A stretch of DNA of 64,000 nucleotides, taken from NCBI RefSeq assembly GCF_900199205.1, contig NZ_OBMJ01000001.1:1984001-2048000 (forward strand), in the 5' to 3' direction. Source of the stretch: Streptomyces sp. 1331.2. GTDB lineage: Bacteria; Actinomycetota; Actinomycetes; Streptomycetales; Streptomycetaceae. The position numbers and the translations under genes were made by a program. The notes beneath the pieces are model-generated. The model was not told the origin of the DNA. It made no database searches and worked only from the letters and a program-made list of their open reading frames with translations. This document shows, piece by piece, positions 54,879 through 64,000 of this stretch. Numbering within the stretch: the first letter of the stretch is position 1; every line of letters begins with the position of its first letter.

Positions 54879-54886
54879 CTGTACGG

Positions 54887-55222
54887 TCAGATCTCGCCGC
54901 GCAGCTTGGCCAGCGCCTCGGCCAGGATCGCCTCGCCGTCGGCGTCGGTGCGCCGCTCACGGACGTAGGCGAGGTGCGTCTTGTAGGGCTCGTTGCGCGA
55001 GGGCGCGGGCGGGTTGTGCTGGTCCTGACCGGCCGGGAAGCCGCAGCGCGGGCAGTCCCAGGTGTCCGGGATCGCAGCTTCGGCGGCGAAGCTGGGCCGG
55101 GTCTCGTGCTTGTTGGCGCACCAGAAGGAGATCCGGTTGCGCGGGGCGGACTCGCCGCGCTCCGCCTCGCCCATCGGGCCGGCCCCGACCCTGCTGCCAC
55201 GGATGGCGTTGCCACTTGCCAC
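54887..55222 (-). CDS. rbpA: RNA polymerase-binding protein RbpA
   Basis: The product is 111 residues from GTG 55222, with GGGAG upstream. RbpA binds the principal sigma factor and RNA polymerase and favours open complexes. Seen: SGNAIRGSRVGAGPMGEAER (N-terminal tail and core), the zinc-binding cysteines of FWCANKHET and WDCPRCGFPAG, and the sigma-interaction helix NEPYKTHLAYVRERR. It lies alone on the minus strand between pgl and secG. It could be the main RbpA or its paralogue, and the high match to the family favours the former. Confidence 0.93.
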   Translation of the reverse strand: MASGNAIRGSRVGAGPMGEAERGESAPRNRISFWCANKHETRPSFAAEAAIPDTWDCPRCGFPAGQDQHNPPAPSRNEPYKTHLAYVRERRTDADGEAILAEALAKLRGEI

Positions 55223-55379
55223 GGTCTGACTCCCTGCGTACTGGTGCGCCGACCCGCCGCGGTGCGCGTCGGTGGCGAAAGTCGTCCTAGTGTAAGCAGG
55301 AGTTAAGGATCCGCCACCATCGCCTCCGCCCCCGACCGTCCCAGGATAGGCGCTCGGGCGACGGGGCGTCAGGCCTGTG

Positions 55380-55616
55380 TCAGCCCTTGTACTTGAGCAG
55401 CAGGCCGAGCACGATGATGCAGGCGAACCAGCCCAGGCCGACCACGATGGTGATGCGGTCCAGGTTGCGCTCGGCCACCGCGGAGCCGCCGCCGGTGGAC
55501 ATCGCGCCACCGCCGAACATGTCCGACAGGCCGCCGCCCTTCCCCTTGTGCAGCAGCACCAGCAGGATCATCAGCAGACTGAAGATGATCAGGGCAATCG
55601 AGAACCCGAGAACCAC
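55380..55616 (-). CDS. secG: Preprotein translocase subunit SecG
   Basis: The product is about 78 residues with two membrane helices (FSIALIIFSLLMILLVLLHK and ITIVVGLGWFACIIVLGLLL) separated by the conserved GKGGGLSDMFGG loop. Start GTG 55616 is chosen because upstream residues are Arg-rich and unlike SecG. A weak GAGAGAG lies 12 nt upstream. It follows tpi-pgk-gap in the usual actinomycete order. Confidence 0.92.
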   Translation of the reverse strand: MVLGFSIALIIFSLLMILLVLLHKGKGGGLSDMFGGGAMSTGGGSAVAERNLDRITIVVGLGWFACIIVLGLLLKYKG

Positions 55617-55704
55617 GACGGGACCAACTCTCTCGTATCTTCGGCGAAGGGGCCGGGCCCGCGTACGGCGGTCCGGCCCCAAAGCCTACGTTGCTGCGGC
55701 GGCG

Positions 55705-56490
55705 TTAGCCTACTGCCTGCTCACGGTAGCGCACGATCTTGACGAACTCGTCGGCGTCCAGCGAGGCACCGCCGATCAGGCCGCCGTCGATGTCGGGCTT
55801 GGCCATCAGGCCGGCCGCGCTCGACGACTTGACCGAACCGCCGTACAGCACGCGGACCTTGTCCGCCAGCTCGGCGTCGTACAGCTCGGCGATCCGCCGG
55901 CGGATGGCGGCGCAGACCTCCTGCGCGTCCTCCGGGGTGGCCACCTCGCCGGTGCCGATCGCCCAGACCGGCTCGTAGGCGACCACAATCGACTCGGCCT
56001 GGCCGGCCGGGACGTCCGCCAGGGCGCCGTCCAGCTGGGCCAGGGTGTACTCGACGTGGGTGCCGGCCTTGCGGATGTCCAGCGGCTCGCCGATGCACAG
56101 GATCGGGGTGATCCCGGCCCGGTAGGCGGCCTTCACCTTGGCGTTGACGATCGCCTCGTCCTCGCCGTGGTACTGGCGGCGCTCCGAGTGGCCGATCACC
56201 GCGTAGGTGCACTTCAGCTTGGCCAGCATCGGGCCGGAGACCTCGCCGGTGTAGGCACCGGAGTCGTGCTGCGAGATGTCCTGCGAGCCGTACTTGATCT
56301 TCAGCTTGTCGCCGTCGACCAGGGTCTGCACCGACCGCAGGTCGGTGAACGGCACCAGGACGGCGACCTCGACGGCCTCGTAGTCCTTGTCGGCCAGCGC
56401 GAAGGCCAGCTTCTGGGTGTGCTGGATGGCCTCAAGGTGGTTGAGGTTCATCTTCCAGTTGCCCGCCATCAGCGGGAGACGCTCAGTCAT
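55705..56490 (-). CDS. tpiA: Triosephosphate isomerase
   Basis: The product is 261 residues from ATG 56490. Catalytic residues are visible: lysine in [10 protein letters not shown], histidine in [13 protein letters not shown] and glutamate in [19 protein letters not shown]. It interconverts the triose phosphates. It starts 4 bp after the pgk stop, so the two share a transcript. Confidence 0.96.
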   Translation of the reverse strand: MTERLPLMAGNWKMNLNHLEAIQHTQKLAFALADKDYEAVEVAVLVPFTDLRSVQTLVDGDKLKIKYGSQDISQHDSGAYTGEVSGPMLAKLKCTYAVIGHSERRQYHGEDEAIVNAKVKAAYRAGITPILCIGEPLDIRKAGTHVEYTLAQLDGALADVPAGQAESIVVAYEPVWAIGTGEVATPEDAQEVCAAIRRRIAELYDAELADKVRVLYGGSVKSSSAAGLMAKPDIDGGLIGGASLDADEFVKIVRYREQAVG

Positions 56491-56494
56491 GCTT

Positions 56495-57706
56495 TCAGCC
56501 TTCCAGGGCGGCGAGACCGGGAAGGGTCTTGCCCTCCAGGTACTCAAGGCTCGCGCCACCGCCGGTCGAGATGTGTCCAAAGGCGTTCTCGTCGAAGCCC
56601 AGGATGCGGACGGCCGCGGCGGAGTCCCCGCCGCCGACGACGGTGAACGCGTCGCTGTCCAGCAGGCCCTGCGCGACGGCCTTGGTGCCGTTCGCGTAGT
56701 CCGGGTGCTCGAAGACGCCCATCGGGCCGTTCCAGAACACCGTGCCGGCGTCGGCCAGCTTGGCCGCGTACAGCTCGCGGGTCTTCGGGCCGATGTCCAG
56801 GCCCTCCTGGTCCGCCGGGATGGCGTCGGAGGCGACGAGCTCGGGGTTCGCCGGGGTCTTGCCCTTGAGGTCCGGGAACTCGGCGGAGACCAGGACGTCG
56901 ACCGGCAGCACGAACTCGACGCCGCGCTTCTCGGCCTCGGCCAGGTACTCCAGGCAGGTCGGGATCTGGTCGGCCTGCAGCAGGGAGATGCCGACCTCGT
57001 GGCCCTTGGCCTTGAGGAAGGTGTACGCCATGCCGCCGCCGATCAGGATCCGGTCGGCCTTCTTCAGCAGGTTGTCGATCACACCCAGCTTGTCGGAGAC
57101 CTTGGCGCCGCCGAGCACCACCACGTACGGACGCGCCACGTCCTCGGTGAGCTTCTTCAGGACGCCGACCTCGGTGGCGATCAGGTCGCCCGCGGCGTGC
57201 GGCAGCAGGCCGGGCAGGTCGTAGACCGAGGCGTGCTTGCGGTGCACGGCACCGAAGCCGTCGCCGACGTACAGGTCGGCCAGGGTGGCCAGCTGCTCGG
57301 CGAAGGCCTTGCGCTCGGCGTCGTCCTTGCTGGTCTCGCCGGTGTTGAAGCGCAGGTTCTCCAGCAGCGCGACCTCGCCGTCCGCCAGCGCGGCGACGGT
57401 GGCCCCGGCGCTGTCGCCGACGGTGTCGGTGGCGAAGGCGACGTCCTTGCCGAGGATCTCGCCGAGCCGCACGGCCGCCGGGGCGAGCGAGAACTTCGGG
57501 TCCGGCTCGCCCTTGGGGCGGCCGAGGTGCGAGGCCACGACGACCTTCGCGCCGGCCGCGGCCAGCTTGGCGATGGTCGGGGCGACGGCGCGGATCCGGC
57601 CGTCGTCGGTGATCGTGGTGCCCTCCAGCGGCACGTTCAGGTCGGCGCGCACGAACACGCGCTTGCCCTCGACACCGGCTTCGATGAGCTCTTCGATGGT
57701 CTTCAC
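56495..57706 (-). CDS. pgk: Phosphoglycerate kinase
   Basis: The product is 403 residues from GTG 57706, with CCAGGAG 11 nt upstream. Motifs include [70 protein letters not shown] and the nucleotide loop [14 protein letters not shown]. It makes ATP from 1,3-bisphosphoglycerate. It lies between gap and tpiA. Confidence 0.96.
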   Translation of the reverse strand: MKTIEELIEAGVEGKRVFVRADLNVPLEGTTITDDGRIRAVAPTIAKLAAAGAKVVVASHLGRPKGEPDPKFSLAPAAVRLGEILGKDVAFATDTVGDSAGATVAALADGEVALLENLRFNTGETSKDDAERKAFAEQLATLADLYVGDGFGAVHRKHASVYDLPGLLPHAAGDLIATEVGVLKKLTEDVARPYVVVLGGAKVSDKLGVIDNLLKKADRILIGGGMAYTFLKAKGHEVGISLLQADQIPTCLEYLAEAEKRGVEFVLPVDVLVSAEFPDLKGKTPANPELVASDAIPADQEGLDIGPKTRELYAAKLADAGTVFWNGPMGVFEHPDYANGTKAVAQGLLDSDAFTVVGGGDSAAAVRILGFDENAFGHISTGGGASLEYLEGKTLPGLAALEG

Positions 57707-57791
57707 GGGGATTCGGTTCTCCTGGGGAGATGGTTGATGCGCAGAGGCGGCACGGCGCAGGGGCCGCCTGGAAAGTACTGGAAGCGCGGAA

Positions 57792-57830
57792 CGAGGGCCC
57801 GGTCGGCATGGTGCGCCGTCCGGGCCCTCG
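57792..57830 (-). terminator. Hairpin between gap and pgk
   Basis: CGAGGGCCCGG at 57792-57802 pairs with CCGGGCCCTCG at 57820-57830, with the inner CGGC/GCCG extending the stem. It lies 29 bp after the gap stop and may set gap mRNA above pgk-tpi. Confidence 0.6.
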
Positions 57831-57858
57831 CCCCTACATCACGTCAGCTCCCACTGCG

Positions 57859-59179
<1,321 letters not shown>

Positions 59180-60160
59180 TCAGTTCATCGCCATCTCGTC
59201 GGTCAGGCTGGCCTCGGTGCTCGGCAGGCCGAGCTCGGAGGCGCGCTTGTCGGCCATCGCCAGCAGGCGGCGGATCCGGCCGGCCACCGCGTCCTTGGTC
59301 AGCGGCGGGTCGGCGAGCGCGCCCAGCTCCTCCAGCGAGGCCTGCTTGTGCTGCATCCGCAGCTGGCCGGCCGCGGCCAGGTGCTCGGGCACCTCGTCGC
59401 CGAGGATCTCCAGCGCGCGCTGCACCCGGGCGCCGGCCGCCACCGCGGCGCGGGCCGAGCGGCGCAGGTTGGCGTCGTCGAAGTTGGCGAGCCGGTTGGC
59501 GGTGGCCCGCACCTCGCGCCGCATCCGGCGCTCCTCCCAGGCGAGCACCGACTCGTGCGCGCCCAGGCGGGTCAGCAGCGCGCCGATCGCGTCACCGTCG
59601 CGGATGACGACCCGGTCCACCCCGCGCACCTCGCGGGCCTTGGCCGGGATGCCGAGCCGACGGGCCGCGCCGACCAGGGCCAGCGCCGCCTCGGAGCCGG
59701 GGCAGGTGATCTCCAGGGAGGAGGAGCGGCCCGGCTCGGTGAGCGAGCCGTGCGCCAGGAAGGCGCCGCGCCAGGCCGCCTCGGCGTCGCAGGTGGCGCC
59801 GGAGACGACCGCCGGGGGCAGGCCGCGGATCGGGCGGCCCCGCCCGTCGACCAGGCCGGTCTGGCGGGCGAGCAGCTCGCCGTCCTTGACGACCCGGACC
59901 ACGAAGCGGCTGCCGCGGCGCAGCCCTCCGGGGGCCATGACCACGAGGTCGGAGGAGTGCCCGAAGATCTCCAGGAGGTCCTTGCGCAGCCGCCGTGCCG
60001 CCGCCCCGGTGTCCAGCTCGGCCTCGATCACGATGCGGCCGCTCACGATGTGCAGTCCGCCCGCGAACCGCAGGATCGCCGACACCTCCGCCTTGCGACA
60101 GCAGGCCCTGGTGACCGGGAGCCGGCTGATCTCGTCCTTCACCGCTGGAGTCATCGCCAT
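59180..60160 (-). CDS. whiA: Sporulation transcription factor WhiA
   Basis: The product is 326 residues. A LAGLIDADG-type N-terminal fold ([40 protein letters not shown]) and a C-terminal helix-turn-helix ([20 protein letters not shown]) are clear. With WhiB it starts sporulation septation in Streptomyces. ATG 60160 with AAGGA upstream overlaps the yvcK end by 10 bp, the usual arrangement. Confidence 0.96.
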   Translation of the reverse strand: MAMTPAVKDEISRLPVTRACCRKAEVSAILRFAGGLHIVSGRIVIEAELDTGAAARRLRKDLLEIFGHSSDLVVMAPGGLRRGSRFVVRVVKDGELLARQTGLVDGRGRPIRGLPPAVVSGATCDAEAAWRGAFLAHGSLTEPGRSSSLEITCPGSEAALALVGAARRLGIPAKAREVRGVDRVVIRDGDAIGALLTRLGAHESVLAWEERRMRREVRATANRLANFDDANLRRSARAAVAAGARVQRALEILGDEVPEHLAAAGQLRMQHKQASLEELGALADPPLTKDAVAGRIRRLLAMADKRASELGLPSTEASLTDEMAMN

Positions 60161-61254
60161 GGCCCGATCCTTCCATGTGTCCGGAAAATCCGGTCGTACG
60201 CTGCTGCCAACAGCTCGGGGTCGTGTCGCGGCGTGCCGTCGGTGCGGGCCACCGAGCCGAGCACCAGGGCGGCGCCCATCCGCTCGGCTGCCTTCTCCAG
60301 CCCGTCGAGGTCCGCCTGGCCGAAGGCGCCGCCGGTGACGGCGCGCTCGTCCACCAGGATCGCATCCACCGCGAGCTCCGGGGCGTGGTCGGCGATGACC
60401 TCCAGGTGACGCTGCGGGGTGAAGCCCTCGGTCTCGCCGGGCTGGGGGGCCAGGTTCAGGGTGAGCAGGCGGCGGGCGCGGGTCTCGGTGAGCGCCTTGG
60501 CCAGGTCGGGCACCAGCAGGTGCGGCAGCACGCTGGTGAACCAGGAGCCGGGGCCGAGCACCACCCAGTCCGCCTCCCGGACGGCGGCGACCGCCTCCGG
60601 GACGGCCGGCGGCTCGTCCGGCAGCAGACGGATCGACTGCACGGTGCCCGGGGTCACCGCGACGTTGGCCTGGCCGCGGACCGCCGACACCTCGGCGGGG
60701 TGCGCCGGGTCGTGGCCGCGGACGGTCGCCTCGATGTCCAGCGGCACCGCCGACATCGGCAGCACCCGGCCCTGGACGTTGAGCAGCCGGCCGACCCACT
60801 CCAGGGCCGCCACCGGGTCGCCCAGCTTCTCCCAGAGGGCGACGATCAGCAGGTTGCCGACGGCGTGGCCGCCGAGCTCGCCGTTGCCGGTGAAGCGCTG
60901 CTGGATCACCTCGGACCAGGTGCGGCCCCAGTCGTCGTCCCCGCACAGCGCGGCCAGCGCCTTGCGCAGGTCGCCCGGGGGCAGCACGCCCAGTTCGGTG
61001 CGCAGCCGTCCGCTGGAGCCGCCGTCGTCGGCGACGGTGACCACCGCGGTGACGTCGCTGGTGAGCCGGCGCAGCGCGGACAGCGAGGCGGACAGGCCCT
61101 GGCCGCCGCCGAGCGCGGTGATCCGCGGGGCCGGGTTCGACCGGGCGGGACCGCTGCGCGGACGGCTCGGCGCCAGGGGCCGGGCCGGGCTGCCCGCCCG
61201 GTCACCGGTCCTGTTCTGCGGCTGCCGCCCGGGCACGTATCCCGCCACACTCAC
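60151..61254 (-). CDS. YvcK/CofD-like UDP-GlcNAc-binding protein
   Basis: The product is 367 residues. An Arg/Pro-rich N-terminus of about 43 residues precedes the fold beginning [18 protein letters not shown], with [32 protein letters not shown] and [20 protein letters not shown]. YvcK/CuvA proteins bind UDP-GlcNAc and support cell-wall growth or carbon balance. GTG 61254 lies very near GCGAGG, and the GTG at 61248 is equally possible. Confidence 0.92.
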   Translation of the reverse strand: MSVAGYVPGRQPQNRTGDRAGSPARPLAPSRPRSGPARSNPAPRITALGGGQGLSASLSALRRLTSDVTAVVTVADDGGSSGRLRTELGVLPPGDLRKALAALCGDDDWGRTWSEVIQQRFTGNGELGGHAVGNLLIVALWEKLGDPVAALEWVGRLLNVQGRVLPMSAVPLDIEATVRGHDPAHPAEVSAVRGQANVAVTPGTVQSIRLLPDEPPAVPEAVAAVREADWVVLGPGSWFTSVLPHLLVPDLAKALTETRARRLLTLNLAPQPGETEGFTPQRHLEVIADHAPELAVDAILVDERAVTGGAFGQADLDGLEKAAERMGAALVLGSVARTDGTPRHDPELLAAAYDRIFRTHGRIGPWR

Positions 61255-61313
61255 CTCGCGTTCCTCCGGCCCGCCGCTCGCTCCGCCGGCGGGCCCGGCA
61301 GGGAATGCGGCGG

Positions 61314-62198
61314 TTACTCCCGTCCCATGTCACGGTGGACGAGCACCGTCTCGACTCCGTCGGCGATGAGACGCTTGGTCAGACGCTCGGACATGGCGAC
61401 GCTGCGGTGCTTGCCACCGGTGCAGCCTACGGCAAGCGTCATGTAGCGCTTCCCCTCCCGCCGGTAGCCCTCGGTAACGATCCGGAGCAGTTCTGCGTAG
61501 CCGTCCAGGAACTCGTTGGCTCCGGGCTGCTGGAACACGTATCCGGCGACGTCCGCATCGGTGCCGGTGCGGGCCCGCAGCTCGGGCACCCAGTGCGGGT
61601 TGGGCAGGAAGCGGCAGTCCACCACGAGGTCGGCGTCGACCGGCAGGCCGTACTTGAAGCCGAAGGACATCACGGTGGCGCGCAGCTCGGGTTCGTCGTG
61701 GTCGGCGAACTGGGCGTCCAGCTTGGCGCGCAGCTGGTGCACGTTGAGGTTGGAGGTGTCGATCACCAGGTCGGCCTCGCCGCGCAGGTCGCGCAGCAGG
61801 TCGCGCTCCTGGGCGATGCCGTCCACGATCCGGCCGTCGGCCTGCAGCGGGTGCGGGCGGCGCACGCTCTCGAAGCGGCGCACCAGCGCCTCGTCGGAGG
61901 AGTCCAGGAAGACCACCCGCAGCCGGACGCCGCGCTTCTCCAGCTCGTCCAGCGAGGTGAGCAGGTCGTCGAAGAACTGGCGGCCGCGGACGTCCACGAC
62001 CACGCCGATCCGGGCGACGTTGCCCTGGGAGCGGGCGCCCAGGTCGACCATGGTCGGGATGAGGGCCGGCGGCAGGTTGTCCACCACGAACCAGCCGAGG
62101 TCCTCCAGGCACTTGGCGGCGGTGGAGCGGCCGGCTCCGGACATGCCGGAGATGATCACCAGCTCCGGCGCGTTCTCGGCCACGTCTGACACGGTCAC
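61314..62198 (-). CDS. rapZ: RNase adapter / nucleotide-binding protein RapZ (YvcJ)
   Basis: The product is about 294 residues from GTG 62198, with GGGGA 7 nt upstream. GTG 62192 is an alternative. The P-loop is ISGMSGAGRSTAAKCLEDLG (Arg in place of the usual Lys, which is normal in streptomycetes). The C-terminal domain has VMSFGFKYGLPVDADLVVDC, RFLPNPHWVPELR and VGCTGGKHRSVAMSERL. In E. coli RapZ targets GlmZ RNA. The role in actinomycetes is not settled. Confidence 0.94.
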   Translation of the reverse strand: MTVSDVAENAPELVIISGMSGAGRSTAAKCLEDLGWFVVDNLPPALIPTMVDLGARSQGNVARIGVVVDVRGRQFFDDLLTSLDELEKRGVRLRVVFLDSSDEALVRRFESVRRPHPLQADGRIVDGIAQERDLLRDLRGEADLVIDTSNLNVHQLRAKLDAQFADHDEPELRATVMSFGFKYGLPVDADLVVDCRFLPNPHWVPELRARTGTDADVAGYVFQQPGANEFLDGYAELLRIVTEGYRREGKRYMTLAVGCTGGKHRSVAMSERLTKRLIADGVETVLVHRDMGRE

Positions 62199-62316
62199 TT
62201 CGGTTCCCCGCTCTCGGTCTTTCTGCTGGGGAGAACGCGCAGGGCACGGCCGCCCTTCCCCGGCCCGGGCAGGCGGGCGGGGCCGGGGCACACCGGCTGA
62301 CGGGCGGCGTCGGCCG

Positions 62317-64000
62317 TCATGGCGTCTCCTGGGATGGTGCGGTCTGGGGTGCTGCTGCCACCGGCTCGGTGGCCTCGTCGGCCCCGTCCTCGATGATCTC
62401 GCCGGTCGCGGTGTTGACCGCGGGTGCGGCGGGTGTACGGGACGACAACGCCGCCGCAACAGTCTCCGCGGTGCGGCGTCCGATGCCGGGTACCGCGCAG
62501 AGCTCGTCCACGGTGGCGGCCCGGAGCTTCTTCAGCGAGCCGAAGTGCTTGAGCAGCGCCTGGCGGCGAGTCTCGCCGAGCCCCGGGACGGAGTCCAGTT
62601 CCCCGGCGGTGAGTCGCTTGGAACGCTTGGTGCGCTGGTAGCCGATCGCGAAGCGGTGCGCCTCGTCGCGCACCCGCTGGAGCAGGTAGAGGCCCTCGCT
62701 GGAGCGGGGCAGCACCACCGGGTCGTCCTCGCCGGGCAGCCAGACCTCCTCCAGGCGCTTGGCCAGGCCGCACAGCGCGACGTCGTCGATGCCGAGTTCG
62801 TCCAGGGCGCGCTTGGCGGCGGCGACCTGCGGCTGTCCGCCGTCGACCACGAGCAGTTGGGGCGGGTAGGCGAAGCGCTTGGGGCGGCCGTCCTCGTCCC
62901 GGGCGGCGCCGGCCGGGCCGGGCTCGTCCTCCTCGGGGACGGCCCACTCGCCGGTCTGCTCGCGTTCCCGGAGGTAGCGGCGGAAGCGGCGGCCGATCAC
63001 CTCGTGCATCGAGCGGACGTCGTCCTGGCCCTCGAAGCCCTTGATCTGGAAGCGCCGGTACTCGCTCTTGCGGGCCAGGCCGTCCTCGAAGACGACCATG
63101 GAGGCGACCACGTCCTCGCCCTGGAGGTGGGAGATGTCGTAGCACTCGATGCGCAGCGGGACGGAGTCCAATTCCAGCGCGTCGGCGATCTCCTGGAGGG
63201 CGCGGCTGCGGGTGGTGAGGTCGGAGGCGCGCTTGGTCTTGTGCAGTGCGAGCGCCTGCTGGGCGTTGCGCTGCACGGTGGCCATCAGGTCCTTCTTGTC
63301 GCCGCGCTGCGGGATGCGCAGGTCGACCTGGCTGCCGCGCAGGCCGCCCAGCCACTCCCGGACCGGCTCGACCGGCTCGGGCAGGGCGGGGACGAGCACC
63401 TCGCGCGGGACGGACTCGCCGCCGCCGTAGAGCTGCTGGAGGGCGTGCTCGACCAGGCCGGCGGTGTCCACGTCCTCGACCTTGTCGGTGACCCAGCCGC
63501 GCTGGCCGCGGACCCGGCCGCCGCGGACGTGGAAGATCTGTACCGCGGCCTCCAGTTCGTCCTCGGCGACGGCCAGCAGGTCGGCATCGGTGGCGTCGGC
63601 GAGGACGATGGCGTTCTTCTCCATCGCGCGCTTGAGGGCGCCGATGTCGTCCCGCAGCCGGGCCGCCTTCTCGTACTCCAGCTCGGCCGCGGCCTCCTGC
63701 ATCTCCTCTTCCAGCCGGCGCAGGTAGTTGCCGGTGCGCCCGGCCATGAAGTCGCAGAAGTCCTCGGCCAGCTCCCGGTGTTCCTGCGCCGAGACCTTGC
63801 CGACGCAGGGGGCGGCGCACTTGCCGATGTAGCCGAGCAGGCAGGGCCGGCCGACCTGGCGGGCGCGCTTGAAGACGCCGTTGGAGCAGGTGCGGACGGG
63901 GAAGACGCGCAGCAGCAGGTCGACTGTCTCGCGGATCGCCCAGGCGTGCCCGTAGGGGCCGAAGTAGCGCACGCCCTTCTTGTGCGCCCCGCGCATCACC
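62317..64000 (-). CDS. uvrC: Excinuclease ABC subunit C, 5' truncated by window edge
   Basis: About 560 residues are present, and the N-terminal GIY-YIG nuclease start is outside the window. Seen are [40 protein letters not shown], the UVR motif [20 protein letters not shown], the RNase H-like nuclease ([40 protein letters not shown]) and the helix-hairpin-helix pair ([39 protein letters not shown]). UvrC cuts on both sides of DNA lesions marked by UvrAB. A 55-residue acidic tail follows. It is first in the uvrC-rapZ-yvcK-whiA run. Confidence 0.95.
   Translation of the reverse strand, partial: VMRGAHKKGVRYFGPYGHAWAIRETVDLLLRVFPVRTCSNGVFKRARQVGRPCLLGYIGKCAAPCVGKVSAQEHRELAEDFCDFMAGRTGNYLRRLEEEMQEAAAELEYEKAARLRDDIGALKRAMEKNAIVLADATDADLLAVAEDELEAAVQIFHVRGGRVRGQRGWVTDKVEDVDTAGLVEHALQQLYGGGESVPREVLVPALPEPVEPVREWLGGLRGSQVDLRIPQRGDKKDLMATVQRNAQQALALHKTKRASDLTTRSRALQEIADALELDSVPLRIECYDISHLQGEDVVASMVVFEDGLARKSEYRRFQIKGFEGQDDVRSMHEVIGRRFRRYLREREQTGEWAVPEEDEPGPAGAARDEDGRPKRFAYPPQLLVVDGGQPQVAAAKRALDELGIDDVALCGLAKRLEEVWLPGEDDPVVLPRSSEGLYLLQRVRDEAHRFAIGYQRTKRSKRLTAGELDSVPGLGETRRQALLKHFGSLKKLRAATVDELCAVPGIGRRTAETVAAALSSRTPAAPAVNTATGEIIEDGADEATEPVAAAPQTAPSQETP

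Overview
The window is high-GC actinobacterial DNA from a Streptomyces or Kitasatospora-type organism. The evidence is the SsgA-like sporulation protein, WhiA, RbpA, LAXTG sortase substrates, the SufR-led suf operon, and the gene order suf / ctaA / ctaB / tkt-tal-zwf-opcA-pgl / secG-tpi-pgk-gap / whiA-yvcK-rapZ-uvrC that is typical of the streptomycete chromosome core. GTG starts and ATGA/GTGA translational overlaps are common. No rRNA, tRNA, CRISPR array, integrase or intact transposase was seen.

Layout. 0-19.7 kb: mixed conserved genes. These are an M56-type peptidase end, a GAF regulator, an SsgA-like protein, a membrane-anchored Pro-rich protein, a two-part TerD protein, a GNAT acetyltransferase, an RraA-like protein, a Uma2 nuclease-fold protein, the proline catabolic genes (P5C dehydrogenase, proline dehydrogenase) with a divergent PucR regulator, a Tat-exported PhoX-like protein, three proteins of little-known function and an MFS transporter. 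19.7-28.2 kb: an accessory island bounded by near-perfect inverted copies of a 53-bp sequence, each lying just past the terminator of a conserved gene that points inward. It holds an XRE regulator divergent from a translationally coupled Gfo/Idh/MocA oxidoreductase, DegT-type aminotransferase and NUDIX set, two more NUDIX genes, a NUDIX fragment, two decayed genes, and a helix-turn-helix gene cut by an in-frame TGA. 28.2-35.1 kb: the Fe-S assembly operon sufR-B-D-ferredoxin-C-S-U-sufT on the minus strand, with a SufR-type operator at its head. 35.1-40.5 kb: an ABC-2 exporter preceded by an iron-box-like palindrome, two sortase-anchored surface proteins, and haem A synthase ctaA. 40.6-45.4 kb: a second accessory insert with an HD phosphohydrolase and an XRE-like regulator on the minus strand, divergent from an anti-sigma-type ATPase, an ATP-grasp ligase of the graspetide class and a PIMT-like methyltransferase. 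No precursor peptide is visible. 45.4-64 kb: core metabolism and cell-cycle genes, including ctaB, the pentose-phosphate operon, rbpA, secG, the lower-glycolysis genes, and whiA-yvcK-rapZ-uvrC running off the right edge.

The most interesting points are the orphan ATP-grasp/PIMT pair, the inverted-repeat-bounded island with its amino-sugar-like cassette and duplicated NUDIX debris, and several compact regulatory palindromes: SufR operator, iron box, a duplicated PucR leader, and a GntR/dre-like site upstream of gap.
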